Shown piece by piece: positions 27,615-36,833 of a stretch of DNA of 64,000 nt. The stretch lies in contig JAXHSW010000003.1 in assembly GCA_034190295.1 (NCBI GenBank), positions 62,001 through 126,000 on the forward strand, read 5' to 3'. This DNA comes from Okeania sp034190295 (GTDB taxonomy: Bacteria > Cyanobacteriota > Cyanobacteriia > Cyanobacteriales > Microcoleaceae). The first letter of the stretch is position 1; each line of letters opens with the position of its first letter. Under the pieces are notes generated by a model. The model was not told the origin of the DNA. It saw only the letters and a program-made list of their open reading frames with translations, and searched no databases. The position numbers were made by a program, and so were the translations under genes.

Positions 27615-27691
27615 AAGGGGGGAGGCTTTAAACCCAATTTTCTGGTAAATATGCCAGAGTGCATTGCTTAAATCCTGAATTCTAAATTATT

Positions 27692-28873
27692 CTATCCTTC
27701 TCCCAACTGCTTCTGCAATTTTTCCAGTGATGATTTTACCTCATCTCCCCGTTGAAATTCACCCAACTTTTCATACTTATTAGAAGCTAGTTTTAACCAA
27801 CGAATTGCTTCCTCGTTACTACCTAAAGTTGCATAAACCTCTCCTAAAGCAGCTTCAATTTTTGCAGTTCCAACAACATCATCAACTCCTGTTAATTTTG
27901 TTGATTGTAAATAATAATTTTTAGCTAACCCAGGTAATTGAATCTGCTGATATATTTCACCCAACATTCTATAAATAGCAGGAGTTTGATATCCTTGGTC
28001 TATAAAAGATTCTAAGATAGCGATCGCCTCTACATTCAAACCATTTTGTTGGTAAAATTCAGCAATACTTAGTACCTTTGCCTCACCGTCTAACTTTTGA
28101 GTAAGTTCCTCACTTTTTGCCAGAATTTCTTGTTGTTCAGATTTTGATACCACAGCAAATTCTCTTCCTAAATAATCTTGTCTAAGAAAAGGCGACTTTT
28201 CATCAATAGAAGAAACCTCAGTATCACTATGAACAATTACTTTATATCGAACACCTGTTTTTAAAGGAAATTCCCCTGAATAAATTACTTGATTTTCACT
28301 AACTTCTGTCTCCCAAATATATTCTCCTGACAGACTTTTAATTATCACAGTATAACGAGTTGCATATGCCACAGGGTTCCAACGTAAAATCAAGGGTTTA
28401 TCTGGTAATAATAAAGTGTGGCGCGGACTAATAATATAGGGAATTTTATCAGTAATTGCTACTTGGTTAATCCCACGAGTAGCATCCAAAGGAACACATC
28501 CATCTGTGGTTTCAACACATTGCGATTTAGCCTGTAAACATCCATCCATTGTTTGAGATATTGTGTTTTCTGGCAGACTCCATGTTTTCCAGTTTGCATA
28601 ACAAATTGCCGTTAAATTTGCTCGATATGTGAGTTTTATTTTATCTTGTGAATAGAGTTCTGTGCCGACAAAAGCTGGATGATATTCTGACCAATTATGA
28701 CGCTTTAAAAATACTTTTCCATCTGCTTTAATAATTCGCCCAACTGGAGATTGATTAACTTTAGTAGTAGCATTAGCTGGTTTAATTGTAATCTGATTTT
28801 TTAAATTAATTACACCATTAACTGAAATCAAAAACATGATAGTTAATAGAGCAAAAAAAAATTTAAAATTCAC
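27692..28873 (-). CDS. Periplasmic FecR-like/TPR protein
   Basis: 393 residues from a GTG start at 28873. This start has a strong aggaggag 5-7 bases upstream; an ATG 16 codons earlier (28921) is a leftover of the kinase-gene end copied in the tandem repeat (see 28919-29820). The N-terminus NFKFFFALLTIMFLISVNG is a signal peptide or anchor. Next comes a FecR-like beta domain (VGRIIKADGKVFLKRHNWSEY, GTELYSQDKIKL), then four Cys in a disulfide-prone segment (QAKSQCVETTDGCVPL), an Ig/fibronectin-like domain (LILRWNPVAYATRYTVII) and C-terminal TPRs (AKNYYLQSTKL, EEAIRWLKLASNKYEKL). It was probably translationally coupled to the kinase gene before the junction was amplified. Function unknown; an extracytoplasmic sensor is plausible. 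Confidence 0.75.
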   Translation of the reverse strand: MNFKFFFALLTIMFLISVNGVINLKNQITIKPANATTKVNQSPVGRIIKADGKVFLKRHNWSEYHPAFVGTELYSQDKIKLTYRANLTAICYANWKTWSLPENTISQTMDGCLQAKSQCVETTDGCVPLDATRGINQVAITDKIPYIISPRHTLLLPDKPLILRWNPVAYATRYTVIIKSLSGEYIWETEVSENQVIYSGEFPLKTGVRYKVIVHSDTEVSSIDEKSPFLRQDYLGREFAVVSKSEQQEILAKSEELTQKLDGEAKVLSIAEFYQQNGLNVEAIAILESFIDQGYQTPAIYRMLGEIYQQIQLPGLAKNYYLQSTKLTGVDDVVGTAKIEAALGEVYATLGSNEEAIRWLKLASNKYEKLGEFQRGDEVKSSLEKLQKQLGEG

Positions 28874-28918
28874 AATTTTTCTCCTCCTGTTTGTCAACGT
28901 TGGCGGACTAAATTTTTC

Positions 28919-29820
28919 CATGTATTAGTTTCTAGATTTTGAGTGGATTTGATATTGATACAATTTTGCCTGACTTTTTTTAAACTGTCTACATCTGTTA
29001 ATTGAAACAAAAGACATGATAGTTAATAGAGCAAAAAATATCTGAAATTTTATAGTTTTTCTCCTTCCATTTGTCAACGTTGGCGGACTAAATTTTTCCA
29101 TGTATTAGTTTCTAGATTTTTAGTAGATTTGATATTAATACAATTTTGCCTGACTTTTTTGTACTGTCTACATCTGTTAATTGAAACAAAAGACATGATA
29201 GTTAATAGAGCAAAAAATATCTGAAATTTTATAGTTTTTCTCCTTCCATTTGTCAACGTTGGCGGACTAAATTTTTCCATGTATTAGTTTCTGGATTTTT
29301 AGTAGATTTGATATTAATACAATTTTGCCTGACTTTTTTTAAACTGTCTACATCTGTATAATTGAAACAAAAGACATGATAGTTAATAGAGCAAAAAAAA
29401 TCTGAAGTTTCATAGTTTTTCTCCTTCCATTTGTCAACGTTGGCGGACTAAATTTTTCCATGTATTAGTTTCTGGATTTTTAGTAGATTTGATATTAATA
29501 CAATTTTGCCTGACTTTTTTTAAACTGTCTACATCTGTATAATTGAAACAAAAGACATGATAGTTAATAGAGCAAAAAAAATCTGAAGTTTCATAGTTTT
29601 TCTCCTTCCATTTGTCAACGTTGGCGGACTAAATTTTTCCATGTATTAGTTTCAAGATTTTTAGTAAATTTGATATTAATACAATTTTGCCTGACTTTTT
29701 TTTAAACTGTCTATATCTGTTAATTGAAATCAAAAATATGGTAGTTAATAGAGCAAAAAAAATCTGAAGTTTCATAGTTTTTCTCCTCCCGTTTGTAAAC
29801 GTTGGCGGACTAAATTTTTC
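28919..29820 (-). repeat. Five ~180-bp tandem copies of a gene junction
   Basis: ccatgtattagtttc recurs at about 28919, 29099, 29279, 29459, 29639 and 29819, a ~180-bp period. Each unit contains the last ~120 bp of the kinase gene (KKVRQNCINIKS, NTWKNLVRQR) and the Shine-Dalgarno and first ~60 bp of the FecR/TPR gene. The result is a ladder of truncated ORFs of 60-68 codons between the two genes. Copies differ at a few positions, so the array is not an assembly stutter. Confidence 0.9.
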
Positions 29821-31445
29821 CATGTATTAGTTTCTGGATTTTGAGTTGATTTAATATTAATACAATTTTGCCTGACTTTTTTTAAACTGTCTATATCTGT
29901 GGGAACTTTCTCCAGCACCTGTGCTAATAAACATTGTGCCGGAGCATTTTCATAATTTAGTTTAATTGCTTTTTTTAAATGAGATTGAGATTGAGAGTAA
30001 TTTAATGTTTGAAAATAAGCCCAACCCAAATTTTTATGCAGATTTGATTCTACCCTTTTGGTAAAATCAAAAGGATATGTTTGACGTATTTCAGGCATAA
30101 GTTGCAAACCAAGATTTAGATTATGAATTGCTATTTCGCTATTTCCATCTAACCAAATTTGGAGACGGGATAAATTATTAATTGCTGCAACTTCCACATA
30201 ATAATTCTTCCGTGCAAATGCAGAATCAATTGCCCGTTGATATTCAGTTTTAGCACATCCAAAATCTTGTCTCGTTTCACAAATTAATCCTAACTGAAGA
30301 TAAGAAGCTGCATTTTTCGGGTTAAATTTCAGGGCAAGTTGATAGTAAAATTCAGCTGTGCCTAAATTACTATTTTGATACTGTTCAAATCCAATATTTG
30401 TCAGCTTTTTATCAAAAGTTGGAAAAATCCAAGTTTGGATAAAAATAGGAATTTTTGGTAGAAGTAAACGAGACCCTATAAATCCCATAAAAATTAAGAG
30501 TAAAAACTTCCAGTAAAGCTTAATTTGTGTTTTTGATTCAGCCTTTTCAGCAATTTTTACCGATAATTCTTTAGATTTTTTGAGAATAAATCGTGTATGT
30601 TTAGGTCGCCTTTGTGGAACAGGATTCATTAACTCATCAATAAAATCAGCCAGTAGAGGTGAAATTTGAGGGGCATAATTTCTCCAGATAATTTTGCCAG
30701 TTTTTCCCTCTGTTGGAAAATTCATGGGAGACTGACCTGTAAGTAAATGAACAAAGGTACGACCTAATGCAAAAAAATCAGATTGTAAGACAGCTTCTCC
30801 AGTCATTTGTTCTGGTGCAGAATATCCTAAAGAACCTATTTTTGTTGTGCCCCAATCTCCTACTCCAACTGTGCCAAAATCAATTACGGTTAATTGTCCG
30901 TTTGGTCTCAAAATTAAATTAGAAGGTTTTAAATCTCGATGAAGTAAGTTTTGACTGTGCAGCATATCTAAAATTTCGGTGATTTGTTCTAACCAATCTA
31001 AAGCTTCATCTTGATAAATTTTTCCATGATTGATCGACCACTCCTCTAAATTTTCTCCTTCAATTTTTTCCATAACTAAACAATGGATTTGTTTAGAACT
31101 TTTATGAGGTGAAACTGTAAAATAACCATCCGGTTCAACTCTAGGAATGCCAGGATGACGCAACCACATTAATACCCTTGCTTCTTGTTTGAATAATCGA
31201 ACTAGATCGGGATTATTGTCATATTTCAAAACTTTTAAAACTTTCAAACTTCCCCAATCTTCTAAACCCATTCCCCAATCTTCTACTTCAAAAATTTCTG
31301 TAGGATGTGCAGGTTGTGGTTGTCGTAAAGGTCGAACAATCCGATAGCGATTTTCAATCAACAATTCAGTGCCACAAGCTTGACAAAAATCAAGCTCTTC
31401 TGGATTTTGACGATTCTGACATTGAGGATTGATACAGTAATTCAT
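29772..31445 (-). CDS. Serine/threonine protein kinase with zinc ribbon, TM and TPR
   Basis: 557 residues. The N-terminal 4-Cys ribbon is CINPQC...CQACG (4-25). The Hanks-type kinase domain is about 34-300: VLKVLK (Lys), MEKIEGENLEEW hinge, LHRDLKPSN (168-176, catalytic Asp171), VIDFGTVG and SLGYSAPEQMTG. The glycine loop is atypical (LRQPQPAHPTEIFEV), as in many cyanobacterial kinases. One transmembrane helix follows (FLLLIFMGFIGSRLLL), then TPR repeats in the periplasmic part (FYYQLALKFNPKNAASYLQLGL). The end of the gene (GGEKL stop) has the sequence ggaggagaaaaactATGA, the original ATGA overlap with the downstream FecR gene before tandem duplication. Likely a membrane signalling kinase. 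Confidence 0.87.
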   Translation of the reverse strand: MNYCINPQCQNRQNPEELDFCQACGTELLIENRYRIVRPLRQPQPAHPTEIFEVEDWGMGLEDWGSLKVLKVLKYDNNPDLVRLFKQEARVLMWLRHPGIPRVEPDGYFTVSPHKSSKQIHCLVMEKIEGENLEEWSINHGKIYQDEALDWLEQITEILDMLHSQNLLHRDLKPSNLILRPNGQLTVIDFGTVGVGDWGTTKIGSLGYSAPEQMTGEAVLQSDFFALGRTFVHLLTGQSPMNFPTEGKTGKIIWRNYAPQISPLLADFIDELMNPVPQRRPKHTRFILKKSKELSVKIAEKAESKTQIKLYWKFLLLIFMGFIGSRLLLPKIPIFIQTWIFPTFDKKLTNIGFEQYQNSNLGTAEFYYQLALKFNPKNAASYLQLGLICETRQDFGCAKTEYQRAIDSAFARKNYYVEVAAINNLSRLQIWLDGNSEIAIHNLNLGLQLMPEIRQTYPFDFTKRVESNLHKNLGWAYFQTLNYSQSQSHLKKAIKLNYENAPAQCLLAQVLEKVPTDIDSLKKVRQNCINIKSTQNPETNTWKNLVRQRLQTGGEKL

Positions 31446-31454
31446 AAATATAGG

Positions 31455-31702
31455 GAATAGTTCAACAATTAATAATTAACAATTACCTCTCTTTGAAAAC
31501 GGATAGGATTGACTAATCATGAAAAATTTTTCTTCTCTTGGTCGATGGTCGGCCAGCTCCGAGACCCATTCTTACAGACCCGCTCCGAAGATCGCCATCC
31601 CACCCAACGGGTGCGCTGCGAAGATAGAACTCCGTTCCGCGCTTCGTGAACGACCGCTTTTTTCTCCACGGCGAGTGAGAGGCTTTAAACCTTAATTATT
31701 CG
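31455..31702 (-). mobile_element. MITE with nested insert
   Basis: Reading minus: TTAC (31703-31706) then cgaataattaaggtttaaagcctctc, and a right end of aattacctctc / taattattaattgttg. Inside is about 110 bp (aagcggtcgttcacg ... ggagctggcc) related to the insert in the third copy at 12858. The rest of 31446-32226 shows no reliable gene. Confidence 0.6.
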
Positions 31703-32041
31703 GTAATAGGGAGTAGGGAAAACACTTGCTTTTTATTGAATTTTCCTGTCTGGCAAAATTCAGATATTCCCGAACTACAAAAAAAGTTAATGTAATAGTC
31801 TTTTTTGAAAGTGGTAAGTAGTTGTGCAAAATTAATTATATTAAATCCGTTTAATTGTACATAATATAAAATCTCCAATTGCCATAAATAAACTTATATT
31901 TATAATTCTTTCTCCTAAGCAATTATAAATTCTGAATCCGACTCTATTTAACCATTATATAACTGTTTAACTGGATTTGATATTACACATATTTAGCTAA
32001 GGAATGTATAGCATAAAAACAAAATACATATTTATGAAATT

Positions 32042-32090
32042 ATGAGATTTATTAGAGGCTTAAATCCAGATAGTAGAAAGCTTTTAGAAA
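32042..32090 (+). pseudogene. Possible IS630-type transposase start fragment
   Basis: The first ~16 codons (MRFIRGLNPDSRKLLE) resemble the start of cyanobacterial IS630-like transposases; the remaining ~47 codons of the frame do not. At best a scrap left by deletion. Weak evidence. Confidence 0.25.
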
Positions 32091-32226
32091 TAATGACACA
32101 GAACAGCTTACTTCAATATCTCAAAAAAGTACTTAATAATTTAGGAACAGAATATTTAATTAATTTTGCTTATGCACTTACTAAGAGAACTGAGTATAAC
32201 TTTCTTACTTCTTCCTTCTTCCTTCT

Positions 32227-33813
32227 TCATTGAATGGCACTAATAATATTTTCCAGATTTTGGGTAATATATTCTCCCTCAAAAAATTGTTCTTGTAAAT
32301 TTGATAAACTTTCTTCTAAACGTTTAATTGCTAGATTTAAACCTCTAGCATTAGTAAATAATCTTGACCTCATTCGGTTCATAACTAAATCCAGAATAGA
32401 ATAATGTTTTTTACTATTCTCAGAAGGTTCGAGGGGATAAAGTTTTAACAAACGAATTCCTTCCAAATCTTGATTTTTAATCAATCTCACCAACTCTTCA
32501 TCTACCTGATAAACAAACTGTTCAATAGCATATTTCATCACCACAGGTTGAAGACTAAAATAAGTTTGACCCTTTTTATGACTCTTTTCAATCAGCGAAC
32601 GTCGCCCCAGAGAACCAACCGTTTCTAATAACTCAGATGCTGACAAAGGTAATAAAATTTTTTCTTGCAGTTGAGATAAATTTATCGGTTGTTGTTCAAG
32701 AGCTAACCAATATATCAACTCCTTCTCAGCTACAGATAATCGCTGAAAAGGTCCATCAAGTAAAGACCGAACATCTCCCATTAAAAGCGTATTTTTAATA
32801 AAGTCTCCAACCTGACCAGCATATAATTCTTGAACCATTCCCGAAATAATCTTGACAGCTAAAGGATTACAACCATAGCGTTCAATCAGACTCACCCAAT
32901 CTTGACTCACAACAAACCCTCGTTCCACCAAAATTTTCTGGCAAACTTCTTCAGAACCAACCACCTGTAATGAGCGAACTTTTTGCCCTTCCAATTGACC
33001 TAAATCTTTCAACTTTTCAGAACTTGCCAAAATTAAACAACTTTGATGCGGCTCTTCAGCAATTCGTTGAATGAATTTTCCATAGTCCGTAAAACCATCA
33101 CCATAGTAACCTGCTAAATCCTGACAACTTAAAATCATCTCCACATCATCAAGAATTAACAAACAACGATGAGTCTGTAAAATCTCCATCAGTTGAGAAA
33201 TTCCAGTTTCAATATCCTCAAAATTTTTCAAAGGTTGAGGAGATAAAAATTCAATAAAATCGGTCAAAATAGAACAGAGTGGTATCCCCTGACGTAGCGA
33301 TCGCCAAATCACAAAATCAAATTTACCTGCATTTTGTTTGGCAAATTTCACCGCCAGGGTGGTTTTTCCCATTCCCCCCATCCCTAATAGAGCAACTAAC
33401 CGACAACGATCGCTTAAAGTCCATTGACTTAACTGAGACAATTCTTTGGTACGCCCATAAAATGTTTCCACATCTGGAGCAGCATTCCAATCTTGGTGGG
33501 AAATTAAGCTAAAAGTTTTAGGTTTGGTAGTCTGAAGTAAAAATTCTTCAGATTGACTTTGCTCCTGATGTAAAGCCACCAATAATTGCTGTAACTTAGC
33601 CATTTTTCCTGGCCCTTTACCTGAAATTTGAAACTTACGATAGGTTTCACCCAGTCGTTTACGAACCGTTTCTGGCTTAAGTTTTAGTTCCGTTGCAATT
33701 GTGGCGATCGATTCTCCTTCTAGTAAAGCCTTAGATAAAACTTCAAGCTCTGTATCTGAGACACCATAACTACTTGCAACTTGTTTAAGAAAATTTTGAG
33801 GAATCAAGGTCAT
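32227..33813 (-). CDS. NB-ARC (STAND) ATPase with N-terminal HTH
   Basis: 528 residues. Residues ~10-75 form a helix-turn-helix domain (SDTELEVLSKALLEGESIATIATELKLKPETVRKRL), of the sort found at the N-terminus of cyanobacterial NB-ARC proteins. The ATPase core has Walker A GMGGMGKTTLAVKFA (~143), Walker B CLLILDDVEMIL and a GxP-like CNPLAVKII. A winged-helix part follows (LSVAEKELIYWLALEQQPI). Many relatives continue with WD40 or TPR sensor repeats; this one stops after a short helical tail, so the sensor part is missing or supplied by another protein. A signalling or conflict-response switch is the general role; the ligand is unknown. Start ATG 33813 follows cagttat heptamers. Confidence 0.82.
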   Translation of the reverse strand: MTLIPQNFLKQVASSYGVSDTELEVLSKALLEGESIATIATELKLKPETVRKRLGETYRKFQISGKGPGKMAKLQQLLVALHQEQSQSEEFLLQTTKPKTFSLISHQDWNAAPDVETFYGRTKELSQLSQWTLSDRCRLVALLGMGGMGKTTLAVKFAKQNAGKFDFVIWRSLRQGIPLCSILTDFIEFLSPQPLKNFEDIETGISQLMEILQTHRCLLILDDVEMILSCQDLAGYYGDGFTDYGKFIQRIAEEPHQSCLILASSEKLKDLGQLEGQKVRSLQVVGSEEVCQKILVERGFVVSQDWVSLIERYGCNPLAVKIISGMVQELYAGQVGDFIKNTLLMGDVRSLLDGPFQRLSVAEKELIYWLALEQQPINLSQLQEKILLPLSASELLETVGSLGRRSLIEKSHKKGQTYFSLQPVVMKYAIEQFVYQVDEELVRLIKNQDLEGIRLLKLYPLEPSENSKKHYSILDLVMNRMRSRLFTNARGLNLAIKRLEESLSNLQEQFFEGEYITQNLENIISAIQ

Positions 33814-34025
33814 TTCAGTTATCAGTTATTAGTAGACATCTGGTGAAAAACAATAAACTTTTTGCAAAAGTAGGCAACAGGCAACAGGCAACAGGCAACA
33901 GGCAACAGGCAACAGGGAAGAAAATTTCTGAAAAAAAACACAAAAAATGATCCATAAGTGTAATTTTCGGAGATGAATTATCAGTACCTCCTAATAATCA
34001 GGGAGGCTTGAGACCAAAATTTTTC
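33814..34025. repeat. Heptamers (caggcaa)n, (cagttat)n and IS-like hairpin
   Basis: cagttat repeats lie next to the NB-ARC start. About five caggcaa heptamers occupy about 33873-33911. A hairpin (cctcctaataatcagggagg, about 33986-34005) and the complement of TGAC at 34027-34030 mark a left end of the MITE family, read on the minus strand. Confidence 0.55.
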
Positions 34026-34049
34026 GGTCATACTTTAGTATCCCAAAAT

Positions 34050-34190
34050 ACAGCGCTACACAAATACGTTAGGACATTCCTCTTGTTGTCTATTCCTTTA
34101 CTACTGTCGTCTCGCGGGGTCGCACCGCTATTCCCTGTTACCTTACAACCCAAATTTATTGTCCTAACCAAAAGAAGTAGTGCTATAGGA
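34050..34190. mobile_element. MITE with inverted ends (agcgctac ... gtagtgcta)
   Basis: Left: acagcgctacacaaatacgttaggaca. Right: tgtcctaaccaaaagaagtagtgctat. The ends pair with mismatches over ~25 bp. No ORF of note. The rest, up to cinA (34841), shows only AT-rich sequence with short repeats. Confidence 0.5.
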
Positions 34191-34840
34191 ATTCTCTTAA
34201 ATATTATACACAATTTTGGGTAATAAGTGAGATTTTTTTTAGTAACATAGCTATAAATAGAAACTTATGTGATTTATGGACAACCAAGTCTTGAGTAGGA
34301 AAGTGGTATAAGAATCCCTGTTTTGGTAAATATTTATACTGTATAAATTATTTTCATTGACCTTTCTCAAGAGTCAAATTTTCCGGAAAATATTCAGCAT
34401 AAAGACTAAATAAACATCTGGCGATCGTCAAAAATAAAATCAATTATCCCGTAAAAATCATCAATTATTTCCCCCTACTCTCTACTCCCTACTCCCTCTT
34501 TTCCGGAAAGGTCTAATGTATAAAAAATTAAATCCGGATTACTAAATAGCTGGAGAGTACAAATTTCTCCCAAAAAACGATTTGTTTTGAAGACTGAAAG
34601 TATTACTGGTAAAGGCTTACAGTACTTACAGTTCTGAATAAAAAGCTTTTAATATTTAGATCGCTGAAAGCCTTAGCTAGCAATAGTTATTCCAAGAACT
34701 TTGCACTGTCTAGTAAATAGAGTAAGCTAAAAAAACGTTATATATTTAGCCATCAAAGCCCTTGAATGAATAATATAATTCAGTTTTGAGCTAATTGACA
34801 ATTTAATAATAACGTAAACAATTTACTATTTTCTATTTAG

Positions 34841-36088
34841 ATGATTGCAGAAATTATATGTGTTGGAACAGAACTACTATTAGGAGATATCTTAAATAGT
34901 AATGCTCAATTTTTAGCCCAAGAACTAGCAAGATTAGGAATAGCTCATTACTATCAAACCGTAGTAGGAGATAATCCAGAGAGAATAAAACAAGTATTAG
35001 CGATCGCTACTCAACGCTCCCAAATATTAATTTTTACAGGAGGTTTAGGCCCGACTCCAGACGATCTAACCGTGGCCACCATCGCCGACTATTTTAATAC
35101 TCCACTGATAGAAAGACCCGAAATAATAGAAGATATTACCAAAAAATTTGCCCATCGGGGTCGTACCATGACTGCCAGTAACCGGAAACAAGCCTTAATT
35201 CCCCTGGGTGCAAGTATTTTGCCTAATCCTATTGGTAGTGCCCCAGGAATTATTTGGCAACCAGTGGCAAATGTCACAATAATGACTTTTCCTGGAGTTC
35301 CCACCGAAATGAAATTAATGTGGGAAGAAACTGCTGTACCTTATATGCAAAATCAGGGTTGGTGTGGTGAAACTATCTATAGTCGGACATTAAAATTTTG
35401 GGGCATTGCAGAGTCAACTTTAGCAGAAAAAGTAGCCCCATTGTTGGAAATGAAAAATCCTACTGTTGCTCCTTATGCTAATTTTGGAGAGGTAAAGTTA
35501 CGAATTTCTGCTCGTGCTAAGTCTCAAGAATTAGCTGATAAATTAATTTTTCCTGTAGAACAAAAAATACGAGATATTGCAGGAATTGACTGTTATGGCA
35601 TTAATGATGACTCTATAGCTTCAGTAGTAGGAAAGTTATTGTTAGATGCAGGGGAAACTTTAGCTGTGGCCGAATCTTGTACTGGTGGAGGTTTAGGTAG
35701 TATGTTGACTTCTACTCCAGGTAGTTCACAATATTTTCATGGTGGAGTTATCGCTTATGAAAATATTGTAAAAATTTCTTTGTTAGATGTTAGTCAGGAA
35801 GATTTAGTGACAGAAGGTGCTGTGAGTCATGCAGTGGCAAAACAAATGGCAAGTGGGGTGGTAAAAAAATTAGGAAATAACTGGGGAATTAGTATTACGG
35901 GTATTGCTGGACCTGGAGGTGGAACAGAATCTAAGCCAGTGGGTTTAGTTTATATTGGCATAGCAAAAATAACTGGTGAGGTAGAAAGTTTTGAATACCG
36001 CTTTGGTGCTTTACGCAGCCGAGATTGGATTAGAAGAGTTAGTGCTTGTACAGCTCTCGATCTGTTGAGAAGAAAATTATATTTATAG
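34841..36088 (+). CDS. cinA: CinA-family protein (NMN deamidase / ADP-ribose pyrophosphatase)
   Basis: 415 residues with both domains of long CinA. The N-terminal MoCF-like/COG1058 domain (GTELLLGDILNSNAQFLAQEL, FTGGLGPTPDDLT, TFPGVPTEMKLMWEE) is linked to ADP-ribose pyrophosphatase activity. The C-terminal domain (AESCTGGGLGSMLTSTPGSS, SITGIAGPGGGTESKPVGLVYIG) is the nicotinamide-mononucleotide deamidase PncC. It recycles pyridine nucleotides; older annotation calls it competence/damage-inducible. The length and motifs are complete. ATG start with no strong Shine-Dalgarno. Single gene. Confidence 0.95.
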   Translation: MIAEIICVGTELLLGDILNSNAQFLAQELARLGIAHYYQTVVGDNPERIKQVLAIATQRSQILIFTGGLGPTPDDLTVATIADYFNTPLIERPEIIEDITKKFAHRGRTMTASNRKQALIPLGASILPNPIGSAPGIIWQPVANVTIMTFPGVPTEMKLMWEETAVPYMQNQGWCGETIYSRTLKFWGIAESTLAEKVAPLLEMKNPTVAPYANFGEVKLRISARAKSQELADKLIFPVEQKIRDIAGIDCYGINDDSIASVVGKLLLDAGETLAVAESCTGGGLGSMLTSTPGSSQYFHGGVIAYENIVKISLLDVSQEDLVTEGAVSHAVAKQMASGVVKKLGNNWGISITGIAGPGGGTESKPVGLVYIGIAKITGEVESFEYRFGALRSRDWIRRVSACTALDLLRRKLYL

Positions 36089-36670
36089 CAATGTGCGCTG
36101 GCTTATGTACAAATTGCAGGAGATGTCCAATAACTATAAGTCTTATATTATTCCTTACCGAATGCGGAGCTAACAGATTTTTATTCCCCCTTCCGGAGCT
36201 GTTGCCTCTTGCCAGAAGACCTACACCATAGCAAAGTCTTGGTGTCGGGATGAATGGCCACCAGGAGATAGACCGACTCTGAGTCAATCCAACTTCAGTT
36301 GTTTTGATGGATGGGAATCCCGTATCATAATCTGTGACTTGATTTCGGGAGGATATCAACTACTAGAAAACCACAATAATCAAAGACTTGATTATAATAA
36401 GACAATAATAAATAAAATTGTGGATATTTGTCCATTTTTTTTTAGACAATTTAACTTATCATTGCTAAATGGCCATCTAACCCTGAAGCAAAGATAGTGT
36501 TAATATAAGAGTAAAGATAAATAAACCAAAAGCCATTATGACCATTTATTGTGTTGTGGCTGAGTTGTTAAAATCTTTCAAAACTTTTGTATGAAAAGGG
36601 AAGCGGCAGAACCCGCCCCGCTTACCCCTCACTATAAAAGGTGAGAGTATTCAGCGGGAATATTATATTC
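36089..36670. other. Intergenic region upstream of the 44-residue ORF
   Basis: Nothing coding is convincing. From 36590 to 36665, aagcggcagaacccgccccgctta and ctcactataaaaggtgag form short stem-loops just before the small ORF; they could be a leader or terminator structure. Confidence 0.35.
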
Positions 36671-36805
36671 ATGGATTTCATAGACAAGGTAATAGAAAAA
36701 TTAAAGGAATGGACTCGCAAGCTGGTTGATTCTTTATTAGGTCCAGAACCAGAACCAGAACCAGAACTTATTCCGATTCCAGTCAACGACCGCTCTCGTC
36801 GCTGA
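36671..36805 (+). CDS. Small 44-residue protein
   Basis: ATG 36671 to TGA 36805. An amphipathic helix of ~24 residues (MDFIDKVIEKLKEWTRKLVD...) is followed by a (PE)n run, the segment LIPIPVND and a basic end RSRR. I recall similar short proteins annotated as hypothetical in cyanobacteria, so it is probably real. It lies 28 bp before aroQ on the same strand, suggesting co-transcription. Alternative: a chance ORF, but the residue choice and helix pattern argue against that. Function unknown; membrane-surface binding by the helix is possible. Confidence 0.5.
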   Translation: MDFIDKVIEKLKEWTRKLVDSLLGPEPEPEPELIPIPVNDRSRR

Positions 36806-36833
36806 TAATTTTACCATTCAACGTTTAAATTAT

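Larger units (their letters stand above)
25930..27644. mobile_element. Intact IS200/IS605-family element (tnpA + tnpB, divergent)
   Basis: The element is 1715 bp. Read on the minus strand, its left end follows TTAC directly (27645-27648 is the complement) and its right end finishes with TCAA at 25930-25933. TTAC and TCAA are the cleavage signals known from IS608. Subterminal hairpins are visible at both ends (cctcctaaaaggggggagg at 27607-27625; ctccg...cggag near the right end). tnpA (plus) and tnpB (minus) are divergent and both intact, so it may be active. There are no target duplications, as expected for this family. Confidence 0.85.
25800..27664 (-). pseudogene. 49-codon ORF split by the IS200/IS605 element
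   Basis: The two flanks of the IS join into one frame. The left exon is 27664-27645 (ATG CAC TCT GGC ATA TTT AC) and the right part 25929-25800, ending TAA. The product would be 49 residues starting MHSGIFTLWGAFVDTKF and continuing with YEEAEKMWLDSL. An AGGA lies upstream of the ATG. The total of 150 nt is exactly 50 codons. I do not recognise the peptide; it could be a small gene or the tail of an older one. Confidence 0.55.

Noticed and set aside
31696..31878. 60-codon minus ORF
   Set aside because: AT-rich, no family resemblance, and overlaps a MITE end.
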